From positions 1 to 14,836 of the forward strand of contig JAUIJW010000031.1 in NCBI GenBank assembly GCA_030431085.1: a DNA stretch of 14,836 nucleotides, in the 5' to 3' direction. The notes under the pieces are model-generated. The model was not told the origin of the DNA. It was given only the letters and a program-made list of their open reading frames with translations, and did not search any database. Shown here one piece after another: positions 1 to 7,202 of this stretch. Source of the stretch: Bacteroidia bacterium (GTDB lineage: Bacteria; Bacteroidota; Bacteroidia; Flavobacteriales; Flavobacteriaceae). The position numbers and the translations under genes were made by a program. Each line of letters starts with the position of its first letter. Positions within the stretch are counted from its first letter, which is position 1.

Positions 1-928
1 TTACCGCCTCTTTTTGAGCCTTGGCAAAATATTTTCCGATTAAATCTCCTAACTCTTCTTGTTCTTCTTCACTAAATGTGCCAACAATTTCTTCTTTCAC
101 TTCAGCGAAAGCTTCACTTCTTTCTTGTTTAGACGTTCCTTTTTGAGCGATATCATAACATTTTTGATAGGCCATTTCTCTAATTTTAGCCTCTAAATCT
201 TCGTCTGTTACCTCTGGCTCATAAGTTCTGGTTTCTTTTTTCCCTACTGCCTCGGCCAATCTTACTTGAGCTTCGCACTGCACTTTAATGGCTTCATGTG
301 CAAATTTTATAGCTTCGGCCATTTCCTCTTCAGAGATCTCATCCATTTCACCTTCAACCATCATCACAGAATCTGCAGAAGCACCAACCATCATATCGAT
401 ATCTGCTTTGTTCAATTCTTCTCTACTAGGATTAATCACTAATTCACCATCAATTCTTGCGACGCGCACTTCAGAAATTGGAGTTTCAAAAGGAATATCA
501 GATAGGGCAATACATGCCGAGGCCGCTAATCCTGCCAAAGCATCTGGCATCACATTGTCGTCATTAGACATTAATTGGATCATTACCTGTGTTTCTGCGT
601 GATAATCTTTAGGAAATAACGGTCGAAGCACTCGATCAACCAATCGCATCGTTAAAATCTCTTCTGTACTAGGTCTAGCCTCTCTTTTAAAAAAACCACC
701 TGGATAACGCCCTGCCGCAGAAAATTTTTCTCTATAATCTACTGTTAACGGTAAGAAATCTATACCGGGACTTGCACTTTTGGCAGAAACTACTGTTGCT
801 AATAACATACAGTCTCCCATTCTAACCACCACAGAACCATCGGCTTGCTTTGCTAATTTTCCTGTTTCAATTGATATAGATCTACCTTGACCTAAATCAA
901 TCGTTTCATTAAATACTTTTGGAATCAT
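1..928 (-). CDS. pnp: Polyribonucleotide nucleotidyltransferase (PNPase), 5' part, cut by window edge
   Basis: PNPase degrades RNA 3'-to-5' by phosphorolysis and takes part in mRNA turnover. Translating the minus strand from 928 gives an uninterrupted frame of 309 codons running off base 1. It starts MIPKVFNETIDLGQGRS and continues with TGKLAKQADGSVVVRMGD and FSAAGRYPGGFFKREARPS, the hallmark first RNase PH domain of PNPase. An acidic, helix-rich linker rich in Glu follows, as expected for the all-helical domain. The second RNase PH domain and the KH and S1 domains lie outside the window; a full protein is about 700 residues or more. An in-frame ATG at 946 would add MHKKQS, but family members usually begin MIPKVF, so 928 is preferred. 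It lies downstream of rpsO on the same strand, the rpsO-pnp order common in bacteria. Identity is very certain; only the start is slightly uncertain. Confidence 0.96.
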   Translation of the reverse strand, partial: MIPKVFNETIDLGQGRSISIETGKLAKQADGSVVVRMGDCMLLATVVSAKSASPGIDFLPLTVDYREKFSAAGRYPGGFFKREARPSTEEILTMRLVDRVLRPLFPKDYHAETQVMIQLMSNDDNVMPDALAGLAASACIALSDIPFETPISEVRVARIDGELVINPSREELNKADIDMMVGASADSVMMVEGEMDEISEEEMAEAIKFAHEAIKVQCEAQVRLAEAVGKKETRTYEPEVTDEDLEAKIREMAYQKCYDIAQKGTSKQERSEAFAEVKEEIVGTFSEEEQEELGDLIGKYFAKAQKEAV

Positions 929-1132
929 ACTTTGTTTTTTGTGCATACCAAACTTTGGCACGCTTATTAATTCATTCGTTAAACATTTGTAGTTGTGTTG
1001 CTCTCAATTATAGAGAATAGTTTGCCGATGAATTACTTTAGTGTTTATAAGATTTTTAATGTCTTATCTTAAAAAGATGTGGTAAAAGTATTTAAAAATT
1101 CTGAAGATTTCCTCGTTTAATTCAACTTTCAC
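929..1132 (-). other. pnp leader / rpsO-pnp intergenic region
   Basis: About 200 nt without a gene between the rpsO terminator and pnp. It holds two small inverted repeats: ATAAGA-N9-TCTTAT (1047-1067) and ATCTT-AAA-AAGAT (1066-1078). They share two bases, so as RNA they could not both form fully. On the minus strand a TATAAT-like sequence occurs near 1006-1011, but I found no good TAnnTTTG element with an upstream TTG, so the pnp promoter is not assigned. The terminator upstream implies that pnp needs its own promoter or read-through from rpsO. Confidence 0.35.
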
Positions 1133-1160
1133 CAAAAAAAAGAGGCTTTACAGCCTCTTT
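1133..1160 (-). terminator. Rho-independent terminator of rpsO
   Basis: On the minus strand, four bases after the rpsO stop codon, AAAGAGGC pairs with GCCTCTTT around a six-base loop (stem 1139-1146 with 1153-1160). The transcript then runs into a U tract (complement of the A run ending at 1140). An eight-pair stem with a U run is a standard intrinsic terminator. It separates rpsO from pnp, so pnp is at most partly read through from rpsO. Confidence 0.85.
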
Positions 1161-1164
1161 AATA

Positions 1165-1434
1165 TTATTTTCTTAATCCTAACTCTTTCACTATAGCACG
1201 ATATCTTGTAATATCTGTCTTGATCAAGTAGTTTAATAAATTTCTTCTTTTACCTACCAACTTCACTAACGATCTTTGCGTATTAAAATCTTTACGATTG
1301 TTTTTTAAATGATTCGTTAAATGATTGATACGGTGCGTAAACAATGCGATTTGTCCTTCAGGAGAACCTGTATCAGATTCAGATTTTCCGTGCTTTTTAA
1401 AAATTTCTTTTTTTGTGTCTTGTGTTAAATACAT
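1165..1434 (-). CDS. rpsO: 30S ribosomal protein S15
   Basis: S15 is a primary 16S rRNA-binding protein that organises the central domain of the 30S subunit and contributes to a bridge to the 50S subunit. The product has 89 residues, the same length as the E. coli protein. It carries the family signature: KHGKSESDTGSPEGQIALFTHRI in the N-terminal third, then NHLKNNRKDFNTQRSLVKLVGKRRNLLNYL, with the conserved HLK, DF, RSL and GKRR stretches for rRNA contact. The ATG at 1434 gives exactly the family N-terminus. It is preceded by a strong TAnnTTTG promoter and followed by a terminator, so it appears to be its own transcription unit upstream of pnp. Confidence 0.98.
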   Translation of the reverse strand: MYLTQDTKKEIFKKHGKSESDTGSPEGQIALFTHRINHLTNHLKNNRKDFNTQRSLVKLVGKRRNLLNYLIKTDITRYRAIVKELGLRK

Positions 1435-1487
1435 GCTAACATTAAATTTTATTAATAATTTTTATGTACTAATTGTAAATTAGGCGG

Positions 1488-1517
1488 CAAAGATACTATT
1501 AATATTTGATTTGACCA
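1488..1517 (-). promoter_or_regulatory. rpsO promoter (Bacteroidota type)
   Basis: On the minus strand TATCTTTG (1495 down to 1488) is a perfect match to the Bacteroidota -7 element TAnnTTTG. A TGG triplet, one base off the -33 TTG, lies exactly 19 nt upstream (1515-1517). Transcription would begin around 1480-1484, giving a leader of roughly 45-50 nt before the S15 start codon. Confidence 0.7.
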
Positions 1518-1540
1518 CATTAAAAATCAAGCTATTTTTA
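1511..1540 (+). promoter_or_regulatory. Likely promoter of the lipoprotein gene, overlapping the rpsO promoter
   Basis: TTG (1511-1513), a 19-nt spacer, then TATTTTTA (1533-1540). The second element differs from TAnnTTTG only in the last base. It points right towards the lipoprotein gene, and its -33 element sits beside the -33 element of the divergent rpsO promoter. It is assigned from the motif and spacing only. Confidence 0.45.
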
Positions 1541-1596
1541 TATACTATAATGACAGTCTTTACGTTATAAGCATGGTTAACTATAAAAAAAACGCT

Positions 1597-2460
1597 ATGA
1601 AATCTATTAAAAGTACTCCCCTACTTTCAAATTTCCTATGGATGTACTTTATGTTCGTCTTAATATCTAGCTGTTCTTCAGATGATGAAACTGAAGATAA
1701 TGTGGTAGCTGATGATTTATCTGATGCTCACCAACAAGTGCAAATTGATATGATTAATGAAAATATTAATGATATTATTGAAAATGCCTATTATGAAGCA
1801 GAAAATCAAAATGCTCAAAAAAAGACTGCTGCTAAAACAAATCAGAAAACATCATTTTTACCAGAATGTGTTAATGTCTCTTGGCAAATACATGATGCTA
1901 ATAACATTACAGTAACACTTGATTATGGTGATGGTTGCACCACCGCTAACAACCATTTTCTAGAGGGGAAAATTATTGTAGACTTTGAACTAAAAAGAGA
2001 GGTTAACGAAGTTATTGCCTTACACCAATTTGAAGATTTTTATTTCGATCAAAACAAGATCGAAGGTAACGAGCAAAAAACACATTTTGTTCACAAAGAC
2101 AATCAAAACCCATATACCAATATCGAAAGACATTTAAAAATTACCTTAAAAGATAGCTCTTCACTTATGTTTAGTGAAACGGGTAAAAGGGAATGTATTG
2201 ATGGTCATGGCACCTCTACTTGGACTGATAATGTGTATTTAATTACAGGAAATCGCACTGTAATACATTCATCTGGTTTAGAAAGGCACCTATCTGTTAA
2301 AGAAGCGCTAAGAAAAGATATGGATTGTAAAGTTTTAACTGCCGGAATTTTAGAAGTTAAAACGGGTCAAAGAATGCTTGAAATTAATTATGGAGATGGC
2401 ACTTGCGATAATATTGTTGAGGTTACCATTTCTGGGAAGGCCTATCCCATAAATTTCTAA
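1597..2460 (+). CDS. Predicted outer-membrane/surface lipoprotein, unknown function
   Basis: I do not recognise a named family. The protein has a type II signal peptide ending in lipobox I-S-S-C. The mature part begins CSSDDETEDN, an acidic stretch like the Bacteroidota lipoprotein export signal, so surface exposure is likely. A helical, Asn/Lys-rich region follows (about residues 30-80 of the precursor), then a predicted beta-rich part. Two similar elements stand out: CVNVSW...ITVTLDYGDGC in the middle and CKVLTAG...MLEINYGDGTC near the C-terminus, each followed by a 'GKI/GKAYPI' strand. This suggests a duplicated module with a possible disulfide. The ATG at 1597 is chosen because an A-rich stretch (ataaaaaaaacgct) precedes it and it gives a compact signal peptide (Cys26). 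An in-frame ATG at 1573 would add eight residues. The gene ends in a terminator shared with rluB. Confidence 0.8.
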   Translation: MKSIKSTPLLSNFLWMYFMFVLISSCSSDDETEDNVVADDLSDAHQQVQIDMINENINDIIENAYYEAENQNAQKKTAAKTNQKTSFLPECVNVSWQIHDANNITVTLDYGDGCTTANNHFLEGKIIVDFELKREVNEVIALHQFEDFYFDQNKIEGNEQKTHFVHKDNQNPYTNIERHLKITLKDSSSLMFSETGKRECIDGHGTSTWTDNVYLITGNRTVIHSSGLERHLSVKEALRKDMDCKVLTAGILEVKTGQRMLEINYGDGTCDNIVEVTISGKAYPINF

Positions 2461-2462
2461 AC

Positions 2463-2490
2463 AAAAAAGCTTCCCAAGGGAAGCTTTTTT
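2463..2490. terminator. Bidirectional intrinsic terminator between lipoprotein gene and rluB
   Basis: AAAAAAGCTTCCC (2463-2475) and GGGAAGCTTTTTT (2478-2490) are perfect inverted repeats separated by AA. A GC-containing stem with A runs on the left and T runs on the right works as a terminator in both directions. It serves the two convergent genes that stop at 2460 and 2491. Confidence 0.9.
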
Positions 2491-3372
2491 TTATATCATT
2501 TTTAAATTACTAATTTCTTGTTGGGTTAAATGCCTCCACACCCCTCTAGATAAATTTTTCTTAGTTAAACCAGCAAAAATAACACGATCTAGTTTAGTTA
2601 CCTTGTAGCCAAAATGCTCAAAAATTCGTCTTACAATTCTATTTCTACCCGAGTGAATTTCTATACCAACTTCAAATTTTGGTTTGTTTTCTATATAAGA
2701 TATCTTATCTACAAAAACCATTTTACCATCTAGAACAAAATTTTCTGAAATTTTATTCAAGTCTGCCATTGTTAATTTCTTATCTAATACAACATGGTAG
2801 AGTTTTTTTACATTATGTTTCGGGTGTGTTAATTTTTTAGCCATTTCCCCATCATTGGTAAAAAGTAATAATCCCGTAGTATTTTTATCTAATCTACCTA
2901 CTGGATAAATTCTTTCTGACGTAGCGTTTTGAACCAGTTCCATTACCGTTTTTCTACCCCGCTCATCATCCATTGTGGTAATATAATTTTTGGGCTTATT
3001 TAATAAAATATACCGCTTTGTTTCTGGAGATATTAATGCTCCGTCAAACCTTACTTCATCACCTAGTTGCACCTTATAGCCCATTTCTGTAATCACTTTA
3101 CCATTTACAGAAGCACTACCTGTTTTTATAAAAGTATCTGCATCTCTTCTTGAACAAATACCAGCGTTGGCTATATACTTGTTTAAACGAATACCCTCAT
3201 TCTTATTAGGTTCTTGAGTTGATTTACTTTTAACTTTAAAGTTTTTGATCTTTTGAGGATGGGGTCTAAAGTTTTTGTCTTTAGAATTAGATCTTTTTTT
3301 TGAATTACCGGTACTTTTATTTGAGCCGGATTTCTCTTGTCGTCCTCCCGACGAGAATTTCCTTGCAGTCAT
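2491..3372 (-). CDS. rluB: 23S rRNA pseudouridine synthase, RluB/RsuA family
   Basis: This enzyme isomerises a specific uridine in 23S rRNA to pseudouridine (U2605 in E. coli for RluB). The 293-residue protein has three parts. Residues 1-58 are a Lys/Ser/Asn-rich, disordered basic tail typical of Flavobacteriia homologues. Residues 59-107 are an S4 RNA-binding domain (GIRLNKYIANAGICSRRDAD, then SASVNGKV). From about 119 onward is the catalytic domain, with YILLNKPKNYITT, the motif YPVGRLDKNTTGLLLFTNDG (catalytic Asp162) and GRNRIVRRIFEHFGYKV near the C-terminus. The start at 3372 lies 16 nt below a -7 element. The gene lies downstream of the UbiA gene with a 59-nt gap and its own promoter. 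RluB against a sister RsuA/RluE-type role is judged from length and order of motifs, so the symbol is probable. Confidence 0.93.
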   Translation of the reverse strand: MTARKFSSGGRQEKSGSNKSTGNSKKRSNSKDKNFRPHPQKIKNFKVKSKSTQEPNKNEGIRLNKYIANAGICSRRDADTFIKTGSASVNGKVITEMGYKVQLGDEVRFDGALISPETKRYILLNKPKNYITTMDDERGRKTVMELVQNATSERIYPVGRLDKNTTGLLLFTNDGEMAKKLTHPKHNVKKLYHVVLDKKLTMADLNKISENFVLDGKMVFVDKISYIENKPKFEVGIEIHSGRNRIVRRIFEHFGYKVTKLDRVIFAGLTKKNLSRGVWRHLTQQEISNLKMI

Positions 3373-3388
3373 TACTTATTTTTTTTTG

Positions 3389-3396
3389 CAAAAATA
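3389..3396 (-). promoter_or_regulatory. -7 element of rluB promoter
   Basis: The minus strand reads TATTTTTG, matching TAnnTTTG, 16 nt before the rluB start codon. No TTG lies at the usual 19-nt spacing (TGC is there instead), so only the -7 half is supported. The inferred leader is very short and A-rich. Confidence 0.5.
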
Positions 3397-3431
3397 CGAA
3401 ATACATTCTATATCAGCACCTTAAAAAAATC

Positions 3432-4382
3432 TTAAATATTAGCATCAATAATACGTTGAATAATTACAGAAGTGTCAATTAACATAAGGCTTAAAACACC
3501 AATAACTATTATGGCTTTAATTATATTATGCAAAATAACATAATCCTTTTTTGAATTAGCACGATAAAGCAGTACTAAAAACAATAAAAATGAAATTCCA
3601 ACAAAATAAAAATAATAGCGCATGGTTCCAATTTCTGGATATTTCCACAAAAAATAAATTGGATCTAAGGTAAACACAACCAAAATAGTAATGAGTATTT
3701 TAGTAAAACGTTCACTGTACTTAATGGGTATGGTGAGATTATTTTGAACAATGTCTCCTTTAATATTTTCTAAATCTTTAACCAATTCTCTAATAATCAA
3801 CACCAAAAACAAAAAGGCGGCGTGTGTAAAAATAATTTGAGAAAAGTTTTTGTAATAAATAAATATGGCGAAAAAAGGAAGTATCGCCAATGTAGCTGCA
3901 GAAAATAATCCCAGTAATGGATACTTTTTAAGCTTATGAGAATATAACCATATCAAAAAAATATAGATCGAAAAAAAAAGTGCGGCTCTCCATGAAATTA
4001 GAAAAGCAAAAACAACACCTATAAAATTGAGCATAAAATAAATTCTCAATTTGGTGCCTTGACCAACGATACTGTCAATTTTAGATTTAATAGGCTTATT
4101 GATAATGTCTTTCTTAGTATCATAAAAATTATTGATTATATACCCAGATGCTATCACGCATATTGTGGCCAAAACGATGAAATACAGATCTAAATCAAAT
4201 AACACATCTTTAAGTCCTTTATCTGGCGAAAAAATAAAAATAGCTGCTAAATACTGTGCTAATACAATAATTAAAATGTTGTAACCTCTTACTACCGATA
4301 ATAAGCTTAAAAATTTAAAAAGAAATGAATATTTTTTTTTTGGATTGGGCGTGTTCTCCTTAGCAATTTTTAGTAAATCCAT
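3432..4382 (-). CDS. UbiA-family prenyltransferase (geranylgeranylglycerol-phosphate geranylgeranyltransferase-like)
   Basis: UbiA-family integral membrane enzymes transfer a prenyl chain from a polyprenyl diphosphate to an acceptor (a quinone ring, haem, chlorophyll or a glycerol ether). This 316-residue protein has about eight or nine hydrophobic segments and both Asp-rich motifs: N84-x3-D88-x3-D92 (NNFYDTKKD) and K202-D203-x-E205-x4-D210 (KDLENIKGD). These bind the Mg-diphosphate. Homologues in Flavobacteriaceae are usually annotated as the second ether-lipid prenyltransferase of the archaeal type, but the acceptor cannot be read from sequence. It starts nine nt after the stop of the mevalonate-kinase-like gene, so the two are almost surely co-transcribed. 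This links prenyl diphosphate supply to its use. Family assignment is firm; the substrate is inference. Confidence 0.88.
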   Translation of the reverse strand: MDLLKIAKENTPNPKKKYSFLFKFLSLLSVVRGYNILIIVLAQYLAAIFIFSPDKGLKDVLFDLDLYFIVLATICVIASGYIINNFYDTKKDIINKPIKSKIDSIVGQGTKLRIYFMLNFIGVVFAFLISWRAALFFSIYIFLIWLYSHKLKKYPLLGLFSAATLAILPFFAIFIYYKNFSQIIFTHAAFLFLVLIIRELVKDLENIKGDIVQNNLTIPIKYSERFTKILITILVVFTLDPIYFLWKYPEIGTMRYYFYFVGISFLLFLVLLYRANSKKDYVILHNIIKAIIVIGVLSLMLIDTSVIIQRIIDANI

Positions 4383-4391
4383 TATTGAAAT

Positions 4392-5318
4392 TTAGAATCT
4401 ATAAACTACTTCGAGTTTATAATTTTCTAAGGCCTCTTTTGCTTTTTCAAAATCTTCAGTGAATCCCAAAATATAGCCACCTCCGCCAGAACCGCAAAGT
4501 TTTAAATAATAGTTATTAGTTTCTAAACCTTGCTGCCACAAACTATGAAATGCATTTGGTATCATAGGCTTAAAATGTTTTAACACAACCTTTGAAAGAC
4601 TTTTAACATTGCCAAACAAAGATTTTACATCGCCATGTAAAAAATTATCAATACAGGCATCTGTATACTTGGCAAAGTCTTCGTGTATCATTTTTCTAAA
4701 CCCTTCATTTTTCATTTTATTCATGAAAATTTGTACCATAGGCTCTGTTTCGCCAACAATTTCAGAGTCTAATAGAAAAACTGCTCCTTTTCCATTTTTT
4801 TGTGAAGGAATTCCTGTGGCTTCTAGGTGGTCTTTAGAATTGATTAAAATAGGGATGCTTAAATATGAGTTTAACGGATCTAGACCAGAACTTTTACCAT
4901 GAAAAAAAGATTCCATTTCAGAAAAAACGGACTTTAATCTTAGCAATTTTTCTCTAGTTAAATTTTCTAGTACCGTAATTTTATTTTTACTGTATTTGTC
5001 GTAAATGGCTGCAACCAAAGCACCAGAGCTACCTACGCCATAGCCTTGCGGAATACTAGAGTCAAAATAGAGTCCTTCATTGATATCCTCTTTTAACTGT
5101 GCTAAATCTAAATCAATACCCTCAACCTCTAAATGCTGTAGATATTGATAATAATCATTCAATTTTTGATTAGAATAGCGACTTTCTTCTGTAAAGGTAT
5201 CCGTTTTTTTTAAAGCTCCTTGATAGTAATTATATGGAATCGCTAAGCCTTTGGAATCTTTAATAATTCCATATTCACCAAACAACAATATTTTTGCGTA
5301 AAAAAGCGGTCCTTTCAT
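4392..5318 (-). CDS. GHMP-family kinase, probable mevalonate kinase
   Basis: Mevalonate kinase phosphorylates mevalonate with ATP, the first kinase step after HMG-CoA reductase. The 308-residue protein shows the three GHMP-kinase motifs. These are KILLFGEYGII near the N-terminus (residues 9-19), the ATP-binding loop PQGYGVGSSGAL (90-101), and motif 3 LCGSGGGGYILGF (274-286). HGKSSGLDPLNSYL (140-153) supplies the conserved Asp147 of the mevalonate-kinase type, which is thought to act as catalytic base. The neighbours mvaD and UbiA place it in the mevalonate pathway. Phosphomevalonate kinase belongs to the same superfamily and cannot be excluded, but the GLDP motif and the usual Flavobacteriaceae annotation favour mevalonate kinase. 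A TAnnTTTG element lies 20 nt upstream; the UbiA gene follows after nine nt. Confidence 0.88.
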   Translation of the reverse strand: MKGPLFYAKILLFGEYGIIKDSKGLAIPYNYYQGALKKTDTFTEESRYSNQKLNDYYQYLQHLEVEGIDLDLAQLKEDINEGLYFDSSIPQGYGVGSSGALVAAIYDKYSKNKITVLENLTREKLLRLKSVFSEMESFFHGKSSGLDPLNSYLSIPILINSKDHLEATGIPSQKNGKGAVFLLDSEIVGETEPMVQIFMNKMKNEGFRKMIHEDFAKYTDACIDNFLHGDVKSLFGNVKSLSKVVLKHFKPMIPNAFHSLWQQGLETNNYYLKLCGSGGGGYILGFTEDFEKAKEALENYKLEVVYRF

Positions 5319-5337
5319 GCCTACAATATTCTGGGTA

Positions 5338-5345
5338 CAAATATA
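5338..5345 (-). promoter_or_regulatory. -7 element of kinase-UbiA operon promoter
   Basis: TATATTTG on the minus strand matches TAnnTTTG and ends 20 nt before the kinase start codon. The 77-nt gap to the upstream MORN-repeat gene is enough for a separate promoter. No TTG occurs at the expected spacing; TGA lies at 20 nt. Confidence 0.45.
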
Positions 5346-5395
5346 ATAGAAAAATGATTACGTTCTCATTGACATCACAATTAACATTTTATTGG

Positions 5396-5977
5396 TTAAC
5401 TAGACTCTTTACTAACGGTACCATCGTAGTAATTGGTTTTCCAAACATCTACCTTTTTATCAAAAACGTATTTGCCTTCACTTTTTAACTTACCGTCTTC
5501 GTAATAAATTTTCCAATGGCCTTCTTTCTGATTATCATCGTATTGCCCTTTTTCTTTAGGATTACCGTTATCAAAATAAGTGATATAGCTCCCCTGCATT
5601 TTACCGTCTTTATAATGCGATTCTGTCTTTAGTTTCCCGTTTTCAAAATAGATTTGACGTTTACCGTTCAAAACGCCATTGTTATAGTAGACTACTTGAA
5701 ATGTATTACCATTTTCAAAATACCATTTCACCTCTCCTTCATAAACAGGGTCTTCGGCATCATGAGAATAGGCCTCCATTTGTTTAGAGCCAGACATATA
5801 ATAATCTACTTGATGGTATAGTTTACCCTTTTTCTTAACTTCGGGTCTATAGTAAATGGCAGACTTTTTTTCGGTTTTTTTCCAGTTAGCATCGTACCAA
5901 ATGGTGTCTTTCTGGGCGTTGGCATTTGTTAAACTACTTACAAATGCAAATAGAAGAAGTATTATTAAATTTTTCAT
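5396..5977 (-). CDS. Secreted MORN-repeat protein, YwqK-like
   Basis: The 193-residue product starts with a clear Sec signal peptide, MKNLIILLLFAFVSSLTNANA, cleaved near Ala21. From about residue 79 it is built of five near-identical units of about 23-24 residues following the pattern G-x-W/I-x-x-Y-F-x-N-G-x-x-K-x-x-x-x-Y-x-x-G-K. For example, GKRQIYFENGKLKTESHYKD and GHWKIYYEDGKLKSEGKY. This is the MORN_2/YwqK repeat, often labelled 'toxin-antitoxin system YwqK family antitoxin' by automatic annotation. No toxin is present here and the export signal argues against a cytoplasmic antitoxin. The start at 5977 is chosen because it begins the signal peptide; an upstream in-frame ATG at 6043 would bury it behind 22 extra residues. 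It sits between mvaD and the kinase. Its function is unknown; beta-hairpin repeats suggest a binding or structural role in the periplasm or envelope. Confidence 0.85.
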   Translation of the reverse strand: MKNLIILLLFAFVSSLTNANAQKDTIWYDANWKKTEKKSAIYYRPEVKKKGKLYHQVDYYMSGSKQMEAYSHDAEDPVYEGEVKWYFENGNTFQVVYYNNGVLNGKRQIYFENGKLKTESHYKDGKMQGSYITYFDNGNPKEKGQYDDNQKEGHWKIYYEDGKLKSEGKYVFDKKVDVWKTNYYDGTVSKESS

Positions 5978-6048
5978 GATAGTTGAGTTGAATCCAAGAC
6001 ATAGCTTACCTTGTAAACTATATATTAGGGTTAATATGCTCAAATATC

Positions 6049-6069
6049 AAAAAATTAGCTTTAGGCTAA
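6049..6069 (-). terminator. Possible weak terminator after mvaD
   Basis: On the minus strand TTAGC-CTAAA-GCTAA (6069-6055) is followed by six T. The stem has only five pairs and lies 14 nt after the mvaD stop. It could partly separate mvaD from the MORN-repeat gene. Confidence 0.4.
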
Positions 6070-6082
6070 AACTCGGCTGAAA

Positions 6083-7171
6083 CTACAACATTAACTCAGA
6101 ACCTTGACCGAGCCTATCACAAATATACTGATTTTTTTGGCAAAAAGGAACCAACTCCTTTAAAATAAAGGATTTGACTTTTTTCTTTTCTTTAAAAGGA
6201 TAAAGTACATGAACGTTAGCGCCAGCATCTAATGTAAAACATATGTGAGTATTGGTAGATTTTCTAAACTCCCAAATCTTTTCTATGATCTGTAATGTAT
6301 TGGTTTTCATTAAAATAAAATAAGGGTTAGATGTCATCATCATCGCATGTAGAGAGAGTGCTTCACTTTCTACAATTCGTATAAACTCGCTTAAATCACC
6401 ATTTTGAAGGACTTGACTTAGTACAGAAAGATTTTGATTGGCTTGTTTAAATCTATTATCCGCAAAGGGATGTGCATGCATCAAATTATGCCCCACTGTA
6501 CTAGAAACTTGTTTTTCGCCTTTATCTACTAACAGAATGGTGTCTTGATAATCTTTAAAGTTTGAATGCACTTGAAATGGGAATTCTATGCCATATAAAT
6601 TTGAGCTTTTAGGAATTTGTGGATGTTCACCCCAAACCACCAGATTTCCTTTAATACTTCTGGCTGCAGAACCAGAGCCTAACCGCGCTAAAAAAGAAGC
6701 CTTCTGGTAAAAATAATCATCAGAAATATCTAAGTTCATCTGCTTTTCTAAACTCATAAAACACATCGCCAATGCTGCCATGCCACTAGCAGAGGATGCT
6801 ATTCCACTACTATGCGGAAAAGTATTTTCGGTACTTATTTTTAAATGGTAGTAATTCAAATAGGGTGAGTAGGGTAAAATTCTATCAATAAACTGACGAA
6901 TTTTTGGCAAAAAAGATGGTGCCGGCTTTCTTTCAAAAAGTATTTCAATATTTTGATTTTCTGACGGTTCCTTTTGTTCAAAACTAACCGTTGTTACCGT
7001 ATTACAATTGTTTAATGTAAAACTTATAGATGCGTTTTTAGGGATTTGTGGTTCGGTTTTACCCCAGTATTTTACCAAAGCAATATTACTCGGACTCTTC
7101 CATGTAAACACGGCATTTTGAGGTAAATTATTTTCAGAAAAAGAACAAACAAAAGCTTCAGTAGACACCAT
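6083..7171 (-). CDS. mvaD: Diphosphomevalonate decarboxylase
   Basis: It catalyses ATP-dependent decarboxylation of mevalonate 5-diphosphate to isopentenyl diphosphate, the last step of the mevalonate pathway, in the cytoplasm. The 362-residue protein (family about 320-400) has the diagnostic SPSNIALVKYWGK (26-38), the GHMP ATP loop HSSGIASSASGMAAL (120-134), RLGSGSAARSI (163-173) and DAGANVHVLYP (315-325), whose Asp315 corresponds to the catalytic base. The start at 7171 is the first ATG after the -7 element at 7193-7186, leaving a leader of only about ten nt. Its 31-nt gap to the upstream regulator gene contains that promoter, so it is probably transcribed on its own or with the MORN gene. 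Confidence 0.97.
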   Translation of the reverse strand: MVSTEAFVCSFSENNLPQNAVFTWKSPSNIALVKYWGKTEPQIPKNASISFTLNNCNTVTTVSFEQKEPSENQNIEILFERKPAPSFLPKIRQFIDRILPYSPYLNYYHLKISTENTFPHSSGIASSASGMAALAMCFMSLEKQMNLDISDDYFYQKASFLARLGSGSAARSIKGNLVVWGEHPQIPKSSNLYGIEFPFQVHSNFKDYQDTILLVDKGEKQVSSTVGHNLMHAHPFADNRFKQANQNLSVLSQVLQNGDLSEFIRIVESEALSLHAMMMTSNPYFILMKTNTLQIIEKIWEFRKSTNTHICFTLDAGANVHVLYPFKEKKKVKSFILKELVPFCQKNQYICDRLGQGSELML

Positions 7172-7185
7172 AAATTGAATTTGTG

Positions 7186-7193
7186 CAAAGATA
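7186..7193 (-). promoter_or_regulatory. -7 element of mvaD promoter
   Basis: TATCTTTG on the minus strand is a perfect TAnnTTTG, 14 nt before the mvaD ATG. The triplet at the -33 position is AGA, so the upstream half is not conserved. The element lies in the 31-nt gap after the LytTR gene. Confidence 0.55.
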
Positions 7194-7202
7194 ATTTTTA
7201 GT

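Noticed and set aside
288..602. Plus-strand open frame within pnp
   Set aside because: The minus frame is unmistakable PNPase; this frame is a Ser/Ile-rich antisense shadow.
1511..1551. Sigma70-like TTGACC...TATAAT promoter
   Set aside because: The spacing between the boxes is 29 nt, too long; the TTG-N19-TATTTTTA reading suits Bacteroidota better.
4609..4902. Plus-strand open frame opposite the GHMP kinase
   Set aside because: Antisense shadow of a gene with three clear kinase motifs.
5396..5977. Toxin-antitoxin module suggested by YwqK-type repeats
   Set aside because: No toxin gene lies beside it, and the product has an export signal, so antitoxin function is unsupported.
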